From contig NC_081183.1 in the NCBI RefSeq assembly GCF_029867415.1, positions 196,776,718 to 196,840,717 of the forward strand: DNA of 64,000 bases, read 5' to 3'. The stretch is from Vicia villosa (Eukaryota; Streptophyta; Magnoliopsida; Fabales; Fabaceae). The position numbers and the translations under genes were made by a program. The notes under the pieces are model-generated. The model was given only the letters and a program-made list of their open reading frames with translations, was not told where the DNA came from and made no database searches. Each line of letters starts with the position of its first letter. The first letter of the stretch is position 1. Positions 25,160-36,768 of this stretch are shown here, in pieces.

Positions 25160-25345
25160 CTTTAAGGGTCTGTTTGGTTGGAGGTAAATGGAGGAAAGGG
25201 GAGGGGAGGAGATTTTTAATAGTTTATGTGTTTGGTTCAAATTTTAAGAGGGAGAGGGGAGGTAGATGGAGGGGACCAAATTCGCTCTCGAGCCACTTTT
25301 TGCTTCCCCTGATTTGGAGGGATTCAGAGGGGAGGGGAGGTGCTC
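25160..25345. repeat. Purine-rich repeat starting GGGTCTGTTTGGTTGG
   Basis: A G/A-rich segment (AGGAAAGGGGAGGGGAGGAG, then a near repeat at 25247 and 25330) begins with the GTCTGTTTGGTTGG head common to short plant hAT/PIF-type repeats. No matching far end was found. Confidence 0.35.
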
Positions 25346-26300
25346 CATACTAATTATAATTAAATTTACATATTTACCCTTATTATAATTAAAAAAATTA
25401 TTTTATTTTTTATATTTTTATGTTATTTTTTAATTATTGTGATATTTTTGTTTTAACTATTTGCGTTAGATTTTATTATTCGATAATTTTTTTAAACTAT
25501 ACCCTATGTCTCACCATTAAAATCCAATGACTAACATATATTTTTATGTTGTATTTCAAATTCGTTTATCCGAACTTTATGTCTTTATCTGTTTATGGGA
25601 ACTCTTAAATTACTCGTTAAAAATATTAGGCATGCAATGAGTCATAATAAACAATTATATATGCTATACTATATTTGAGTGTGGCAATTTCATATGAAAG
25701 TGGGTTTATTATAACAGATCCACTAGTTTGTGACATCCAGCAAAGTCTCCAAAAGCAGCTGTTGAAAATAAATAAGATCACAGCGGATAAGACTTGAATT
25801 TAAATAAATATAATTGAGAAACATGGTTGGGTAAAAAAAAGAGAAATAAAAAAGGAGATAATTAAATTATTTTATATTAATTTAATGATAAGATGATTAT
25901 TAGTGATTATAATTAATTAATTTTTTTAATTAACTTGTAACTAAATAACTGATTAATAGCTACTTATAATCAAATATAACAACTAACACAATTAGCTCTA
26001 ACCACTTATCCTCATGTTAAAATATGAATTAACATTTCATTTTGAAAAAGAACAATACAATCTATGAAAAGAAATACAATACAATGCATTAAATAAAACT
26101 ACAACAAAAGATATACAAGCTAAAATTGTGTTGGCTAAAAACAAAGTTGATGTCCATAGAGATAGTGATGGATGTGTCCAACTCATAGAAGTTTGAGAAT
26201 TTTTAATGCACTCTTAATGGGTGTTTAGAGTCCTTTGGCGAAATTCCCGTAATACACCTTCAATTTGGATATGTATTTTCAAACTCACTACATTTTAGTT
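25346..26300. other. AT-rich intergenic DNA
   Basis: No coding or structural feature seen. Confidence 0.5.
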
Positions 26301-26540
26301 TTCTATTGCATAGGTTCAGAGATGCATATCTGAAAAAGCCAAATGGTAGCTTTCAGACACACATATCCGAAATAAACATTGACTAACAAATAGAATCAAA
26401 AACCTTAAAACCAAAGCAACTTAACATATATTTAACATAGATAATCGAAATTACATAGATAGTGGAATAGAAATCTAACATTACATTTTGTTATAAACTG
26501 GTAGCTGAGGACCTTGCAACATTTTGATAACATCTTCTCC

Positions 26541-26849
26541 CTATCTTTTAAGCTTCGCATCGACTTCTATTGGAGCCTTAGTAGAGTGTCGGTGAAAAGT
26601 ACTCCACATAATCTTTAAATTGTCATCCATCTTCAGTGCAAAATGGATGAACTTTATCTTTCCTTTAGTGTCAAGTGAGGGTGAATGATACTCGAGCTTG
26701 ACCACCTTTCGATTTTTTGGATATTGCAGGAGAGAATTTAGTATGGTAATCAGCTCAGCGAGAGGCGTGTCCTCGGAGAACCTAAATTGACGTGGCGACA
26801 TCTCACCACTGAAGTAGACAGAAACAAGGTGAGGATATGTTTGACTCAT
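26541..26849 (-). CDS. Hypothetical 102-residue protein, probably C-terminally shortened
   Basis: The frame begins MSQTYPHLVSVYFSGEMSPR and looks like a real compact protein: balanced composition and an alternating hydrophobic pattern. No signal peptide or membrane segment is visible, and I do not recognise the family. A good minus-strand TATA box, CTATAAATAGGG (26891-26902), lies ~42 bp upstream of the ATG. The TAG at 26541-26543 is followed in the same frame by 19 more codons (…GEDVIKMLQGPQLPVYNKM) to a TAA at 26481. The TAG is therefore probably a recent nonsense change in a protein of ~122 residues. The gene sits inside palindrome cluster A. It may belong to a transposon-like unit. Confidence 0.5.
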   Translation of the reverse strand: MSQTYPHLVSVYFSGEMSPRQFRFSEDTPLAELITILNSLLQYPKNRKVVKLEYHSPSLDTKGKIKFIHFALKMDDNLKIMWSTFHRHSTKAPIEVDAKLKR

Positions 26850-26890
26850 ATCTGATTGTGGTGTGTGATGTTACAGAAGTGATTTAGAGA

Positions 26891-26902
26891 CCCTATTTAT
26901 AG
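26891..26902 (-). promoter_or_regulatory. TATA box for the 26541-26849 gene
   Basis: CTATAAATAGGG on the minus strand, 42 bp before the ATG. The implied 5' UTR is very short. Confidence 0.55.
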
Positions 26903-27499
26903 AAGATTTGGAGCAATTTTGACCCAAATTTTTTTATCCTGCCACCAGGGCATGTTTCGGATATTAACCTCTGAATTCACCATTTTTACGAAAATAGGGG
27001 GTTTCGGATAGACATATCTTAAATAACCCCTCTTGTGTTTTTTTAAAATGAAAGGTATTTCAAATATGTATATCTGATATAACCCTTGTTGTTTTTTTAA
27101 ATGAAGGTTATTTCGGATATGTATATTCGAATTATGCAGAATCAGAAATAGATTCTGTTTTAGCAGAATCAGTACCATAGAAACATGAAAAAAATAAAAT
27201 GGTAAAAGTAAACAACGGTAAAATGTTGAGTAGACATATTATATATGTATTGAATCGAATTGTCAGTGCTTAAATCTAAAACCGATTCTTTCTTCGACTT
27301 CTCCCTATTTGATTCTCTCTCAAGCTCCGTCAATTTGGCGAACTCTGTCATCCTTTCTAAAAAGTAGGTGTGTTTCTAATATGCATATCCGAGGTGACGT
27401 TGTTTTTTCATCCAAAACCCAACATCAATGCAAGGAAATGAGAGATGAAATGAGAAAAATTGACCTTAAATTACAACTTTTATGTTCTATTTGAGAGAA

Positions 27500-30313
27500 T
27501 TATTATTGCATTGAGGGAATTATTAAACTTTGTAGTACTGATAATATTATCAATAAAGTTTCTAATTATGCTTATATGGCTAAATCCACTTATTTATGGC
27601 ATAGTAGAGTAACACATATTAGTATAAGCAGTATGAAGATATTAATCAAATATGGTTTAATTGCATGAGATGTTAATAATTTTTGAAAAATATGAAAAAT
27701 GTGTTAAATCTAAGATGATTAAGAAATATTTTTGTAGTGTAGAAAGAAATTTCAACTTATTTGATCTTGTGCATTCTGATTTGTGTGAATTCAATGGCAT
27801 GTTAACCCATGGGAAAAATAAGTATTTCATTACTTTTATAAATGACTGCTCTAGATTCACACATGTATATCTTTTTAAGCACAAATATGATGCTTTTAAT
27901 GCATTTAAAATTTATAAATTGGAAGTAGAAAAAACAATTAAGTATAAGTATTAAAGTCCTTAGAAGTGATAGGGGTGAATACTTATCTATTGAATTTGGT
28001 GCATATTGTGAAGAATATGGTATTATACATGAATATTTTGTACCTCGTACACCACAACAAAATGGTATAGTTGAGAGAAAGAATCAAATATATCAAGAAA
28101 TGATAAATGCCATGTTAATGCATTTTGAATTGTCATTTAATTTTTAGGGTGAAGCTTTAGTGACAACTTGTCATATAATGAATAAAATTCTTTTGAAGAA
28201 AACTAACATTTCTCCATATGAGATATGAAAAGGCAAAGCACCAAATATTGGCTACTTTAGAGTGGGGTGTGTCGCTTAATATAAGAACATGAATTCTAAA
28301 AGGAATAAGTTAGGTCCTCGAGAGATCAAATATGCTTTTGTGGGCTATGCACCTAACAATAAAGAATATAATATTTTGAATTTGGAGTCAAATATAATTA
28401 TTGAATCCGAAGACATGGAAATTTTTGAGAAACTTATTACGATGGATAAGAAGTCATAGTTTTCTACAAATAAAGAACCTGGCGAGGAGGCTCTCGATAG
28501 AATGTTGAAACATAACCCGAAACACGGATTATTGAAACACAACCTAAGCCTATGATAAGTAAAAGGATCTAAGAATGTGCGAAATTGATTCTAGACTTAT
28601 TTCCTTTTATTTTGTAGAAGGCTCTTGATAGAATGTTGAAACATAACCTGAAACACAGATTATTGAAACACAACCTGAGCTTATGATAAGTAAAGATCCC
28701 GAAATGATAAGGATCTAAGAAGTAAGAACGAGCGAAATTGATTCTAGACTTATTTCCTTTTATCTTGTAGAAGGAAACAGTGAGAATTTTATTTGGAAAA
28801 ATCCTATTATTATTTAAGTGGAAGTGATCCTAAGACTTACAGGGAAGAAGTAGCTTCAAGAGACTTCTCATTTTGGAAGGATATTATCCAAGACAAAAGG
28901 AATTCAATAATGTCAAACCACACTCAGGAGCTTAACGATCTACCTACAGGATCAAGACTCATTAGATGCAAGTGGGTATTTAGAAAGAAGTATCATAGTG
29001 GAAAATTACAAGCTTAGACTAATAGCAAAGGATTTTAGACAAAAGAAGGTGTTGATTATTTCAACCTATATGCACTAGTAGAAAGGATGACGAAAATTAG
29101 AATATTGTTTTCATTAGCTTCTTTGTATGACATTACAGTTCATCAAATGGATGTTAAAACAATATTCCTAAATGGAGATCTCGATGAGGAAATCTACATG
29201 GAGCAACTGAAATGTTATGCGCTTTCTCGAAATGAAAAAAAGATGTGCAAGCTTGTTAAGTCCTTATATGTATTAAAACAAGCACCAAAATTGGAATAAA
29301 TAGTTTGACTCTACCATACTTTAAAATGGAATTGTTCCCCCAGTTCTCGTGAAAATGTTTGTACACAAAGGTGAGTGAGAATATTATGATATTTCTTTGT
29401 CTTCATGTTGATGACATGTTGATTATTAATAACGAAATGAATAAAATTTTAGAAACCAGGATGTTTTTATCTTCCACATTCAAGATGGGAGATCTAGGAC
29501 TATTTTAGAGATCCAGGTAAATCAAAATAGTGGGAGTTATGAACTTAATCAAACATATTATGCGGAGAAAATGCTTGATAAGTTCAAATACCTAAGTTTC
29601 AAGGAAGTGAATACTCCATTTGATCATAATTTCAAGCTTCAAAAGAATGATGGAAGAGTTATGGCTCAATTGGAATATGCAAATTCAATTGGTTATTTGA
29701 TGTATTTAGTGCAATGTATCAGACCCGACAAAGCATTTGGATTTAGTAAAATGAGTAGATTTACTAGCAATCCAAATGGTGACCATTGGAAGGCCATCAC
29801 AAGGGTTTTCGGTTATTTTTTAAAATCAAAAGTCTTGGCCTTCACTGTGGTAGGTTTCCTGCCATACTAAATGGATATAATAGTGCCAGTTGGATATTGA
29901 GTATTGGAGATAATAAATCTACAAATGGGAGGATATTTACACTAGTTTGAGGTGCAATTTCTTGGAAGAATAAAAAACATATATGTATCACTGTTTCAAC
30001 CATGGAATCAAAGTTTTTGGATCTTGCTTCCGCTGGTCAAGAAGTTTGTGGATCTGACTGAAAAACAACGTTTCAAAGGTGTTGATACATTGTGATAGTC
30101 AAACCATTTTAGCCAGTACATACAATGACGTGTATAATGAAAATATAGGCACATAGGTCTTAGATATTCTTTCATGAAAAAATTGATTAATGATGGAATA
30201 ATTTCACTCACATATATACGTTCAAGCTATAATTTAGCTAATTCATTTATGAAACCACTGATCAGAGACTTAGTAAAGACTACCTCGAGATGTATGGGAT
30301 TGAAACTAATTGA
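27500..30313 (+). pseudogene. Decayed Ty1/Copia pol
   Basis: Copia pol domains appear in order in several frames. GAG-pre-integrase comes first (LWHSRVTHIS, ~27597). The integrase core follows, with DLVHSDLCEFNG, FINDCSRFTHVYLF (27760-27880), RSDRGGEYLS (27965) and TPQQNGIVERKN (28050). Next is RT (RLIRCKWVFRKKYH at ~28955, HQMDVKTIFLNGDLDEEIYM at 29133, HVDDMLI at ~29408). RNase H is last (YANSIGYLMYLVQCIRPD at ~29676, KSTNGRIF at ~29918). Multiple stops and frameshifts interrupt it, for example at 27666-27668, 28146 and 29941. The duplicated block at 28489-28770 lies between integrase and RT. No product is expected. Confidence 0.9.
28489..28772. repeat. Tandem duplication of ~130 bp within Copia pol
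   Basis: The block from GATAGAATGTTGAAACATAA to TCCTTTTATTTTGTAGAAGG occurs twice in direct order (about 28489-28618 and 28619-28772). The second copy has a short extra piece near 28700. Confidence 0.75.
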
Positions 30314-30591
30314 GTAAGAGTTCCAACAATCACAAAAACCCAATCTAACTTAATTAAACATTAACCTCAACCTAAGTTGAATATTGCATTTGGAGGGTTG
30401 AGTTTTTCAAACTCTTAATGAAGCTCAATGTTGAGAATATGTATCTTAAGAAAAGTAGATACAATATGAACTTCACCATGTGAATTTAGAAATGGTGTCC
30501 TCTCAAAATAAGAATTAAGGTTTCTCTCACGATAAATTCATGAAACAAAAAAACACATCGCCATAAATAGTGATAGGCAAAAGATGTAGAC

Positions 30592-32618
30592 TGTAACACC
30601 CTTCTAATCCCCCGCGGAATATAAAATAAATTTAGAGTAAAACATGTAAAAGGATGTTACAACTCCTTAACAAAATTTTAAAACCATTGTCATGCTTTTC
30701 CGAGGAACATCTACCAACATTATTCAGCAAACATGTTTAACACAACGGAAAATAACTTCATAATCTGAATAACGTAAAACACCAGTTATCAGCACTAAAT
30801 TACCGGCTTAGAATCCAACAAATAAAATAAGAGTTTATTAATATAACTCTAAAACAAAGCGTTCCCCAGTGTTACAAGACTAGAGCGTGACATCGACACG
30901 ACTGAACTAAACGGACTAGCTTTACGAGCTATCCTCACCAATCACAACGCCGCTACTCCTTAATCTTAAAATGATCAACAGTAAGAGTGAGACATATCCA
31001 CAATTAAACTATATTATCAGTTCATAAACAACAAAACGTCATACATAATTATTTACCCTATTGCAACATATTCTAGATTTTATAAAAATTCAACCAACCA
31101 TTCACAATTACAAATAACACAAGTCACACCACCACAATATAACACTGGAATGCATCTACTCATGTTATAATAATCATCAATAATAATGCAATGAGACACT
31201 ATGCATGTGGTACCAAATCATGGAATTAACCCATCTCACCGATCCAAAAAACACCTAGATACATCCACCGTCAAATCACTAATTCCATACAATGAGAGTT
31301 AGCTTCCATTGATCCAAACACCAACGGGATACAGCCACAATTATGATTATGAATGCATGCACACATCTAGCATAGAAATCATCAACAACAATTACGATAA
31401 ACAATATCATCTCACATAACTCACCGAGAGCAACACTGAATATAGTACATTCAGGTTTTAGCACAATCAAATAATCACCATACACAATTTACACCGAACA
31501 TAACATCAACATCACCGTTACGTTACTACAACACATCACATTGTCACATTTATCAAACTATGCACACAATGTACAAATACACCATAACAAATTAAATTGA
31601 GATTTTCAAAATAAAATCGGATTACTGTCCGTTAAACCAATTCATTAGATAGAACACTCGATTACCTTTCCAATGCCCAAAACAGTGACTAAAACGGACT
31701 TACGGTTTGAAAGATATGAATTTTTAAAATTTGAAACAAAAATATTTTTCAAAAGTTTCAGTGTAATCGGTTACCAAAATGGCGTAACCGATTACACCTG
31801 ACAAAATCTTTTAATTTTTAAAAAAAGCTACAGTGTAACCGGTTTCACGAATAGCGTAACCGATTAACGTTAACGTCAACCAATTCACTATTTTTCACAA
31901 CTCACACGTAATCGGTTACAACCCAGAGTGTAACCGGTTACGAGACCCAAAAATCCCCACTTTAGCTATTCTTCGCTACGATAATCGGTTACGGTAACCG
32001 ATTACCACATACCTGTAGCAGAATTCCTCTTTTTGACAGCACCTCACTTCTTTCAACTCAAACCAAAATATCCCACAATGAATGCAACATAAAAACAAAT
32101 TCAAATTCAGTGTTCTACCACATTTCTATCATGTTTTGGAGTTATCTAACATCAAACATAACCCATAATCATCCAATTTCATCAATTCATCCAATTTATC
32201 CTATAGGTTACAAAACCCTAAAATCTCTAACACATTCAATTGGAACAAACAACATACATAATCAGTCCTATCATTCACAACTAATAATATAGGCTAAAAG
32301 GAATTAGTCACCCCTTACCTTAGCCAAGAAATCTTGAATTCTTCCTCTTCCTCTTCCTATGCTCTTTCACGTGCCTTGAGTTCTCCTATTTTACTTTCTA
32401 TTTTCTTTTCTTTTTTCAACTTGCTTTACTTTATGAAAAATAGGCATAACTTAGTAAAAAAGGTCTACTAGTTAACACCCCACCTTTACTAACTGTCACA
32501 CTGGCTCAATTGCTCTATTTTTTCCATAATTTTCCAATTAATCACCAAAATTCCAATTAATCCAATTAATAAATTGAATTCTAATTAAATTAAATAATGA
32601 AAATTATGGGGTATTACA
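30592..32618 (+). mobile_element. Solo LTR nested in the Copia element
   Basis: This 2027-bp sequence begins TGTAACACCCTTC and ends GGGGTATTACA. It is flanked by TAGAC (30587-30591) and TAGAA (32619-32623), a one-mismatch 5-bp target duplication. No internal region or second LTR is present, so it is a solo LTR left by LTR-LTR recombination. It contains eight GTAAYCGRTTAC-type dyads (31761-32005). Confidence 0.75.
31761..32005. repeat. Cluster of GTAACCGATTAC-type dyads
   Basis: Eight copies of GTAATCGGTTAC or GTAACCGATTAC variants occur in alternating orientation, at about 31763, 31784, 31834, 31855, 31908, 31930, 31982 and 31993. All lie within the solo LTR. Confidence 0.85.
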
Positions 32619-32814
32619 TAGAAGAATAACCATTAAAGAGTATGTGTAAGGTAACACCGATCTAATCACAAGGAATAGCGGGTTCAAAGCTTTGCTACTT
32701 AAAATTACAAATTTATGTGTTGTCTTTACTAAAGTTAGGTTCAAATCGAATGATACTTAATTCTATAAGAATTCTTTATTTTCTTTTTATAATTTGTCTT
32801 GTCATTATTAGAAT

Positions 32815-33430
32815 AAGTAGGAGATTGTTGTAATTAATAAAGTAATTAATACATGATCACTGGTGTGTTCCAATAATCGCAAGAAAATTACAATTGATTA
32901 AATTAACATTCAAAGCATTAGAAATAGTTCCGCTTAGAAAATTCAACTTACTTTAGTAGTCCTTAAATAGAGTTACTCTCATTAACTCAACAAAAGAGTT
33001 AAAAAGGATAAAGTGTCTCATGGAGAAGCATAATGGTCTCAAGTCTTATGCCATTTGTCACCTCCACACTCCCCATCACGCTAACATCGACTCTGACTCC
33101 GGGACGGGGGGCGTTGACGTAGTAGCACTAATGGCGGCTTGTATGCGGCACATGAGCACTTGGCAACATTTTGTGAAGTGTTGCAATAGCCGGTAAAAAT
33201 TGAAAAGTTGCAACACTTAGTGTAAAGTGTTGTTGAAAGGATGTGTCTCATCAAGGGTTGCAACCTTGTAAAGCAACGCTACTTTGCATATAAACAGGCG
33301 AATTTAGAAAATCACACAACATAAATGTATTCTCTTCATAGAAAATTTCAAATTTCCATCTTCCCTACATTCGAATTTTCATCTATCTTATACAAACTCG
33401 AATATAAGGTAAATTATCATGGGTATTTAT
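32815..33430 (+). repeat. 3' end of Copia element: PPT and 3' LTR
   Basis: AAGTAGGAGAT followed by TGTTGTAATT (32826) matches the classical Copia junction of polypurine tract and LTR. Downstream there is a TATA-like GCATATAAACAGG (33286-33298) and a leader-like stretch. The exact LTR end is not visible; it lies at or beyond ~33,410. Confidence 0.6.
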
Positions 33431-34000
33431 GCGCGTTAACTTTTAAGACATTTTAAAAATACTTGAAATATTATTTAAAAAATAATTACATTCACGGTTT
33501 AAGGTTGGATCCTTTCAACTTACAAAATTTATCTAACATAAATTAGCTTGTGAAGTTGTAATATAGGTCTCTTATGGTATAAAAGAATAATAAAAGAATG
33601 TGAGAAATACAAACATTAAAAATGAAGTGAGCGAGGAGTAAAATAGTGTGTGTGAAAATAAGAAATGGATCGTGATATTTAGAATTTGAATAAATATTTC
33701 AAAAAATTTAAATTAATTCTTTAATTTTTTTTAATAAGCATTAATTCTTTAAATTTAATCTTTAGTGCTATAATATTTTTAAAATTAAAAACATATTAAT
33801 GCTAAATATGTTTTTATTATGCTATAAAAAAATCTCTTAAAAAAAAAGGAAATGTTTTTTACTGCTCTCCCTTCAAAACATTTTCTTCCCCTCCTCTTTA
33901 AATCGTGACATAACAAAACGATAAATCCAAAATATTACGAAAAAGGATGAAAATTTCTTTGGCCACCTCCCTATGGGGGTCACCCCCAGCGAAAATACCA
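33431..34000. other. AT-rich intergenic DNA
   Basis: No feature seen. Confidence 0.5.
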
Positions 34001-34282
34001 AAATACCCCTGCTTCGGAAATGAACTTCCGAAGCGCTTTTTTTTTGAAAAAATTGACTTATTTCGGAAGTTCATTTCCGAAGCAGGGGTTTCGGAAGTGA
34101 ACTTCCGAAATACTGCGATTTCTGCAGATTTATCAAAACACTCCCCCTCCCCCAATCATTTACCCTAAATCAAAACAAAAAGTGGCAAAGGCGAAAATTT
34201 GTGCAAACAGAATTCCAAAGCTGCATCAAGGCTCCAATCACACTGCTAAACAACATTCAAAAGCCCTCAATCCTAACACTTT

Positions 34283-34891
34283 GTAAGTTTTGAAATTTTT
34301 AGATCTATTATTCAAATGCATGTTATTTAGGGTTTTAATTGCATAAATGATATATGGTTAGGTTGTTAGTAGTATTTAGGTTGTTTAGAAGCATTTTGAT
34401 TTGGTTTGAAGTTTGGTTTAGGGGTTTGCCATGGAAGTTGCAGAAAAGTCCATCGCAGGGGTGTTTCGGAAGTTCATTTCCGAAAACACCTCCCTCCCAG
34501 TTTTCGGAAATGAACTTCCGAATTGTATCAGAAGTTCAAATTTTTTTGTTTTTTATTTTGTCTCGCATATTAATCGATTTCAACTGTTTACAGGAACATG
34601 TCAGGCAACCAACAAGCACGCAGGACTGCTTCTTCTAAAGAGGGCGCTAAGGGAAGAAAGGGTTCTTCAAAGAAGGAGGTGAAAGAGGTGAAGGAGGTGA
34701 AGGAGGTAAAGGTGGTGAAGGAGAAGAAGAAGCTTTTGACTGGTTCTGCTTCTCGTCCCCTGGGAGTCCATGGCTCGGACGCGCAGGCTCAGCCTTCAGG
34801 CGTGATCAACGCTGATGGTTCTGATACTGAGTGGGATGAAGATTGGTATAATTATCTTCATTCGGAGGAGTTCGCTCGTCGAGAAGAATAA
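34283..34891 (+). CDS. Hypothetical small Lys-rich/acidic-tail protein with a leader intron
   Basis: The ATG at 34598 opens a 97-residue frame: MSGNQQARRTASSKEGAKGR, then a basic stretch with (KEV)n repeats, then an acidic, aromatic C-terminus (DTEWDEDWYNYLHSEE) to a TAA at 34889-34891. A splice acceptor (TTTACAG, ending 34593) sits 4 bp before the ATG. A good donor (TTGTAAGT) lies at 34283, so a ~310-bp intron in the 5' UTR is likely. The coding sequence is 34598-34891. Two of the cluster B palindromes lie in that putative intron. A polyadenylation-like AATAAAAATA follows at ~35036. No family is recognised; the composition suggests a disordered nuclear or nucleic-acid-associated protein. Confidence 0.45.
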
Positions 34892-35046
34892 CGTGTTTTT
34901 ATTTTGTTTGATGTGTATTTTGTAACGCTCGTCAGGCAGAATAACATGTTTTTGTTTTGTTTGACGTGTTTTGTTTTGTTTTGTTCGAATTTCGGATTGT
35001 ATCGCACAGTGTTTTTGTATTGGATTTATCATGTTAATAAAAATAC

Positions 35047-35428
35047 GTACTACTGTAAGTAACAAATGACGGAGGAGGTGTAACCGGGGCCGGAACATAT
35101 GACGGAGGAGGTGGATGTCCGGAGGAAGAAGAACCGGAGGTACGTCCACCGCGAGACAAAGGAGCCAATCATTGTAAGCTATAGTTTATCATTATCATCT
35201 GGGGACGTCATTTCTAAAAAATCAAGATTAAAAATAATAAGATTTTTTTCCCAATTTTTTGTAATGACGTCCCCTGATGATAATGATAAATTATAGCTTA
35301 CATTGATTGGCTCCTTTGTCTCGCGGTGGACGTACCTCCGGTTCTTCTTCCTCCGGACATCCACCTCCTCCGTCATATGTTCCGGCCCCGGTTACACCTC
35401 CTCCGTCATTTGTTACTTACAGTAGTAC
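35047..35428. repeat. Long near-perfect hairpin (arms ~175 bp)
   Basis: The left arm 35047-35220 and right arm 35252-35428 are almost exact inverted copies with a ~30-45 bp AT-rich loop. The same 45-residue peptide (starting MTEEVDVRRKKNRR) can therefore be read on both strands. The opposite reading of the right arm gives a Ser/Pro-rich peptide (SGHPPPPSYVPAPV). A transcript would fold into a long double-stranded stem. Confidence 0.9.
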
Positions 35429-35829
35429 ACCTTTTGAAATTTGGAAGCCTTTTTTTCTCCCCACCACTCTCTCATCCCCACCTACCCGTGTTCAACAATA
35501 TGTAACTTTAATTTTATGTATTATTATCGTTGTAATCTTCATCCGATTAAATAAAGCGAATTGTTGTTGTTTTTCATTTTATTCTGTCCAGACATATTTT
35601 CGGAGGTTCATTTCCGAATTCTCCAAGGGGGGTGCGTTCGGAGATGAACTTCCGAAACACCACATTTTCTGAAAATGTAACTTTATTTCGGAGATGCATC
35701 TCCGAAACAAATATTTTATATTAAAAAAAACACGTTTTCGGAGATACATTTCCGAAAACACCTTTTTTAAGAAAAAAAGTACATTTTCGGAAATGAACTT
35801 CCGAAACAAGGGGTATTGTGGTAAATTCA

Positions 35830-36739
35830 CCAGGGGTTGGCAAGAAGGTTAGGAGGTGGGTGAAGAAAAAACCAAAAGGATTTGTGATATTGATACTATA
35901 AATTTTACTAAAAATGAAAGAAAGCTACTTCGAGTAGACAAAGCGTATTTTGTTTTGATTGTTTTTTAAATTGATTTTTATAGTGTAATATATTTTTGAG
36001 TAAATAAAATTTTTAAAGAAATTTTTCATAAAAATTTAGTTTGAATAATTATTGTTAAAATATTATTTTAGATATTTCATTATTTTATCAAAACTTTTTT
36101 TCGATATTAAGATTTTTCTAAAAATCACTTAATGTTGAAGCTATTTTAAATAGCTTTTCATAAAAATTATTTTTAAAATACAATTTTTTTAAAAATAATT
36201 GTGAATTTAAACTATATTTTGATCTTCAATAATGCATTTTAATATTATAGAATATCAAAATTAGTCTTTAAATTTTAAAAAAACGTATATAAAAAAATGA
36301 TAATATTTTAAAAAACAAGTTTATAAAATTGTTTTTTGAAAATACAAAGAAAAAAAATCAATTTTTATAAAGTTAAAACAAATGGGCCCAAAAACAGTCG
36401 AAGTCAAAATCAAATATTGGACTAGTTCAATTTATCAAATTGCGCATATTCGAGTAGGGCAATTTCTCATCTCATCCTTGCTATATGGGATGCACTTATA
36501 AAATTCCAAAAATATGATTGGGTAAACTAAAATATACGTATCCGAACGCACCAAATACCATTTATCTAAAAAAATCCAAAAATACATCTCTCAAAAAATT
36601 TTGTAAGAAAAAAATTTGATGTGTTCAATTATGCATTTATAAAAACAGAGGATATTTTGGATATTTTCTCAGAGACTTCTGAGAATATATAAGGATGTAA
36701 GTAAACTAAGTATATAATGTAATAGTTCTATAACAAATA
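35830..36739. other. AT-rich intergenic DNA
   Basis: No gene or repeat structure recognised. Confidence 0.5.
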
Positions 36740-36768
36740 CTAGTACTTAGACCCGTGCGAGGCACGGG
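36740..36768 (-). mobile_element. Helitron 3' terminus
   Basis: Read on the minus strand, a hairpin (CCCGTGC-CTC-GCACGGG) is followed by 8 bases and CTAG, then T. This is the canonical Helitron 3' end with insertion before T. The element extends rightward on the plus strand from 36740. Its 5' TC end was not located, and no Rep/helicase coding is seen. Confidence 0.7.

Larger units (their letters stand above)
26315..27393. repeat. Palindrome cluster A (TTTCGGATAT-type, 7 copies)
   Basis: Seven diverged ~22-bp dyads have the form TTTCNGA-N8-TCNGAAA. They lie at 26315, 26351, 26955, 27002, 27058, 27111 and 27373. The best is TTTCGGATAT-GT-ATATTCGAAT at 27111. They bracket the minus-strand gene at 26481-26849. 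Confidence 0.7.
34012..35806. repeat. Palindrome cluster B (TTTCGGA-N8-TCCGAAA, 10 copies)
   Basis: Copies lie at 34012, 34061, 34089, 34464, 34502, 35598, 35636, 35686, 35736 and 35785, each 22 bp. The copy at 35686 is a perfect 22-bp palindrome (inner GATGCATC). The copy at 34089 is perfect except for its central two bases. They surround and enter the small gene at 34598-34891. Confidence 0.9.

Noticed and set aside
26897..27351. Minus-strand frames of 93 and 60 residues
   Set aside because: Low-complexity and built from the palindromic repeats; no promoter or family features.
35099..35376. Two 65-residue frames on opposite strands with nearly the same peptide
   Set aside because: They are the two arms of one hairpin, so the identity is a consequence of the inverted repeat and not evidence of two genes.
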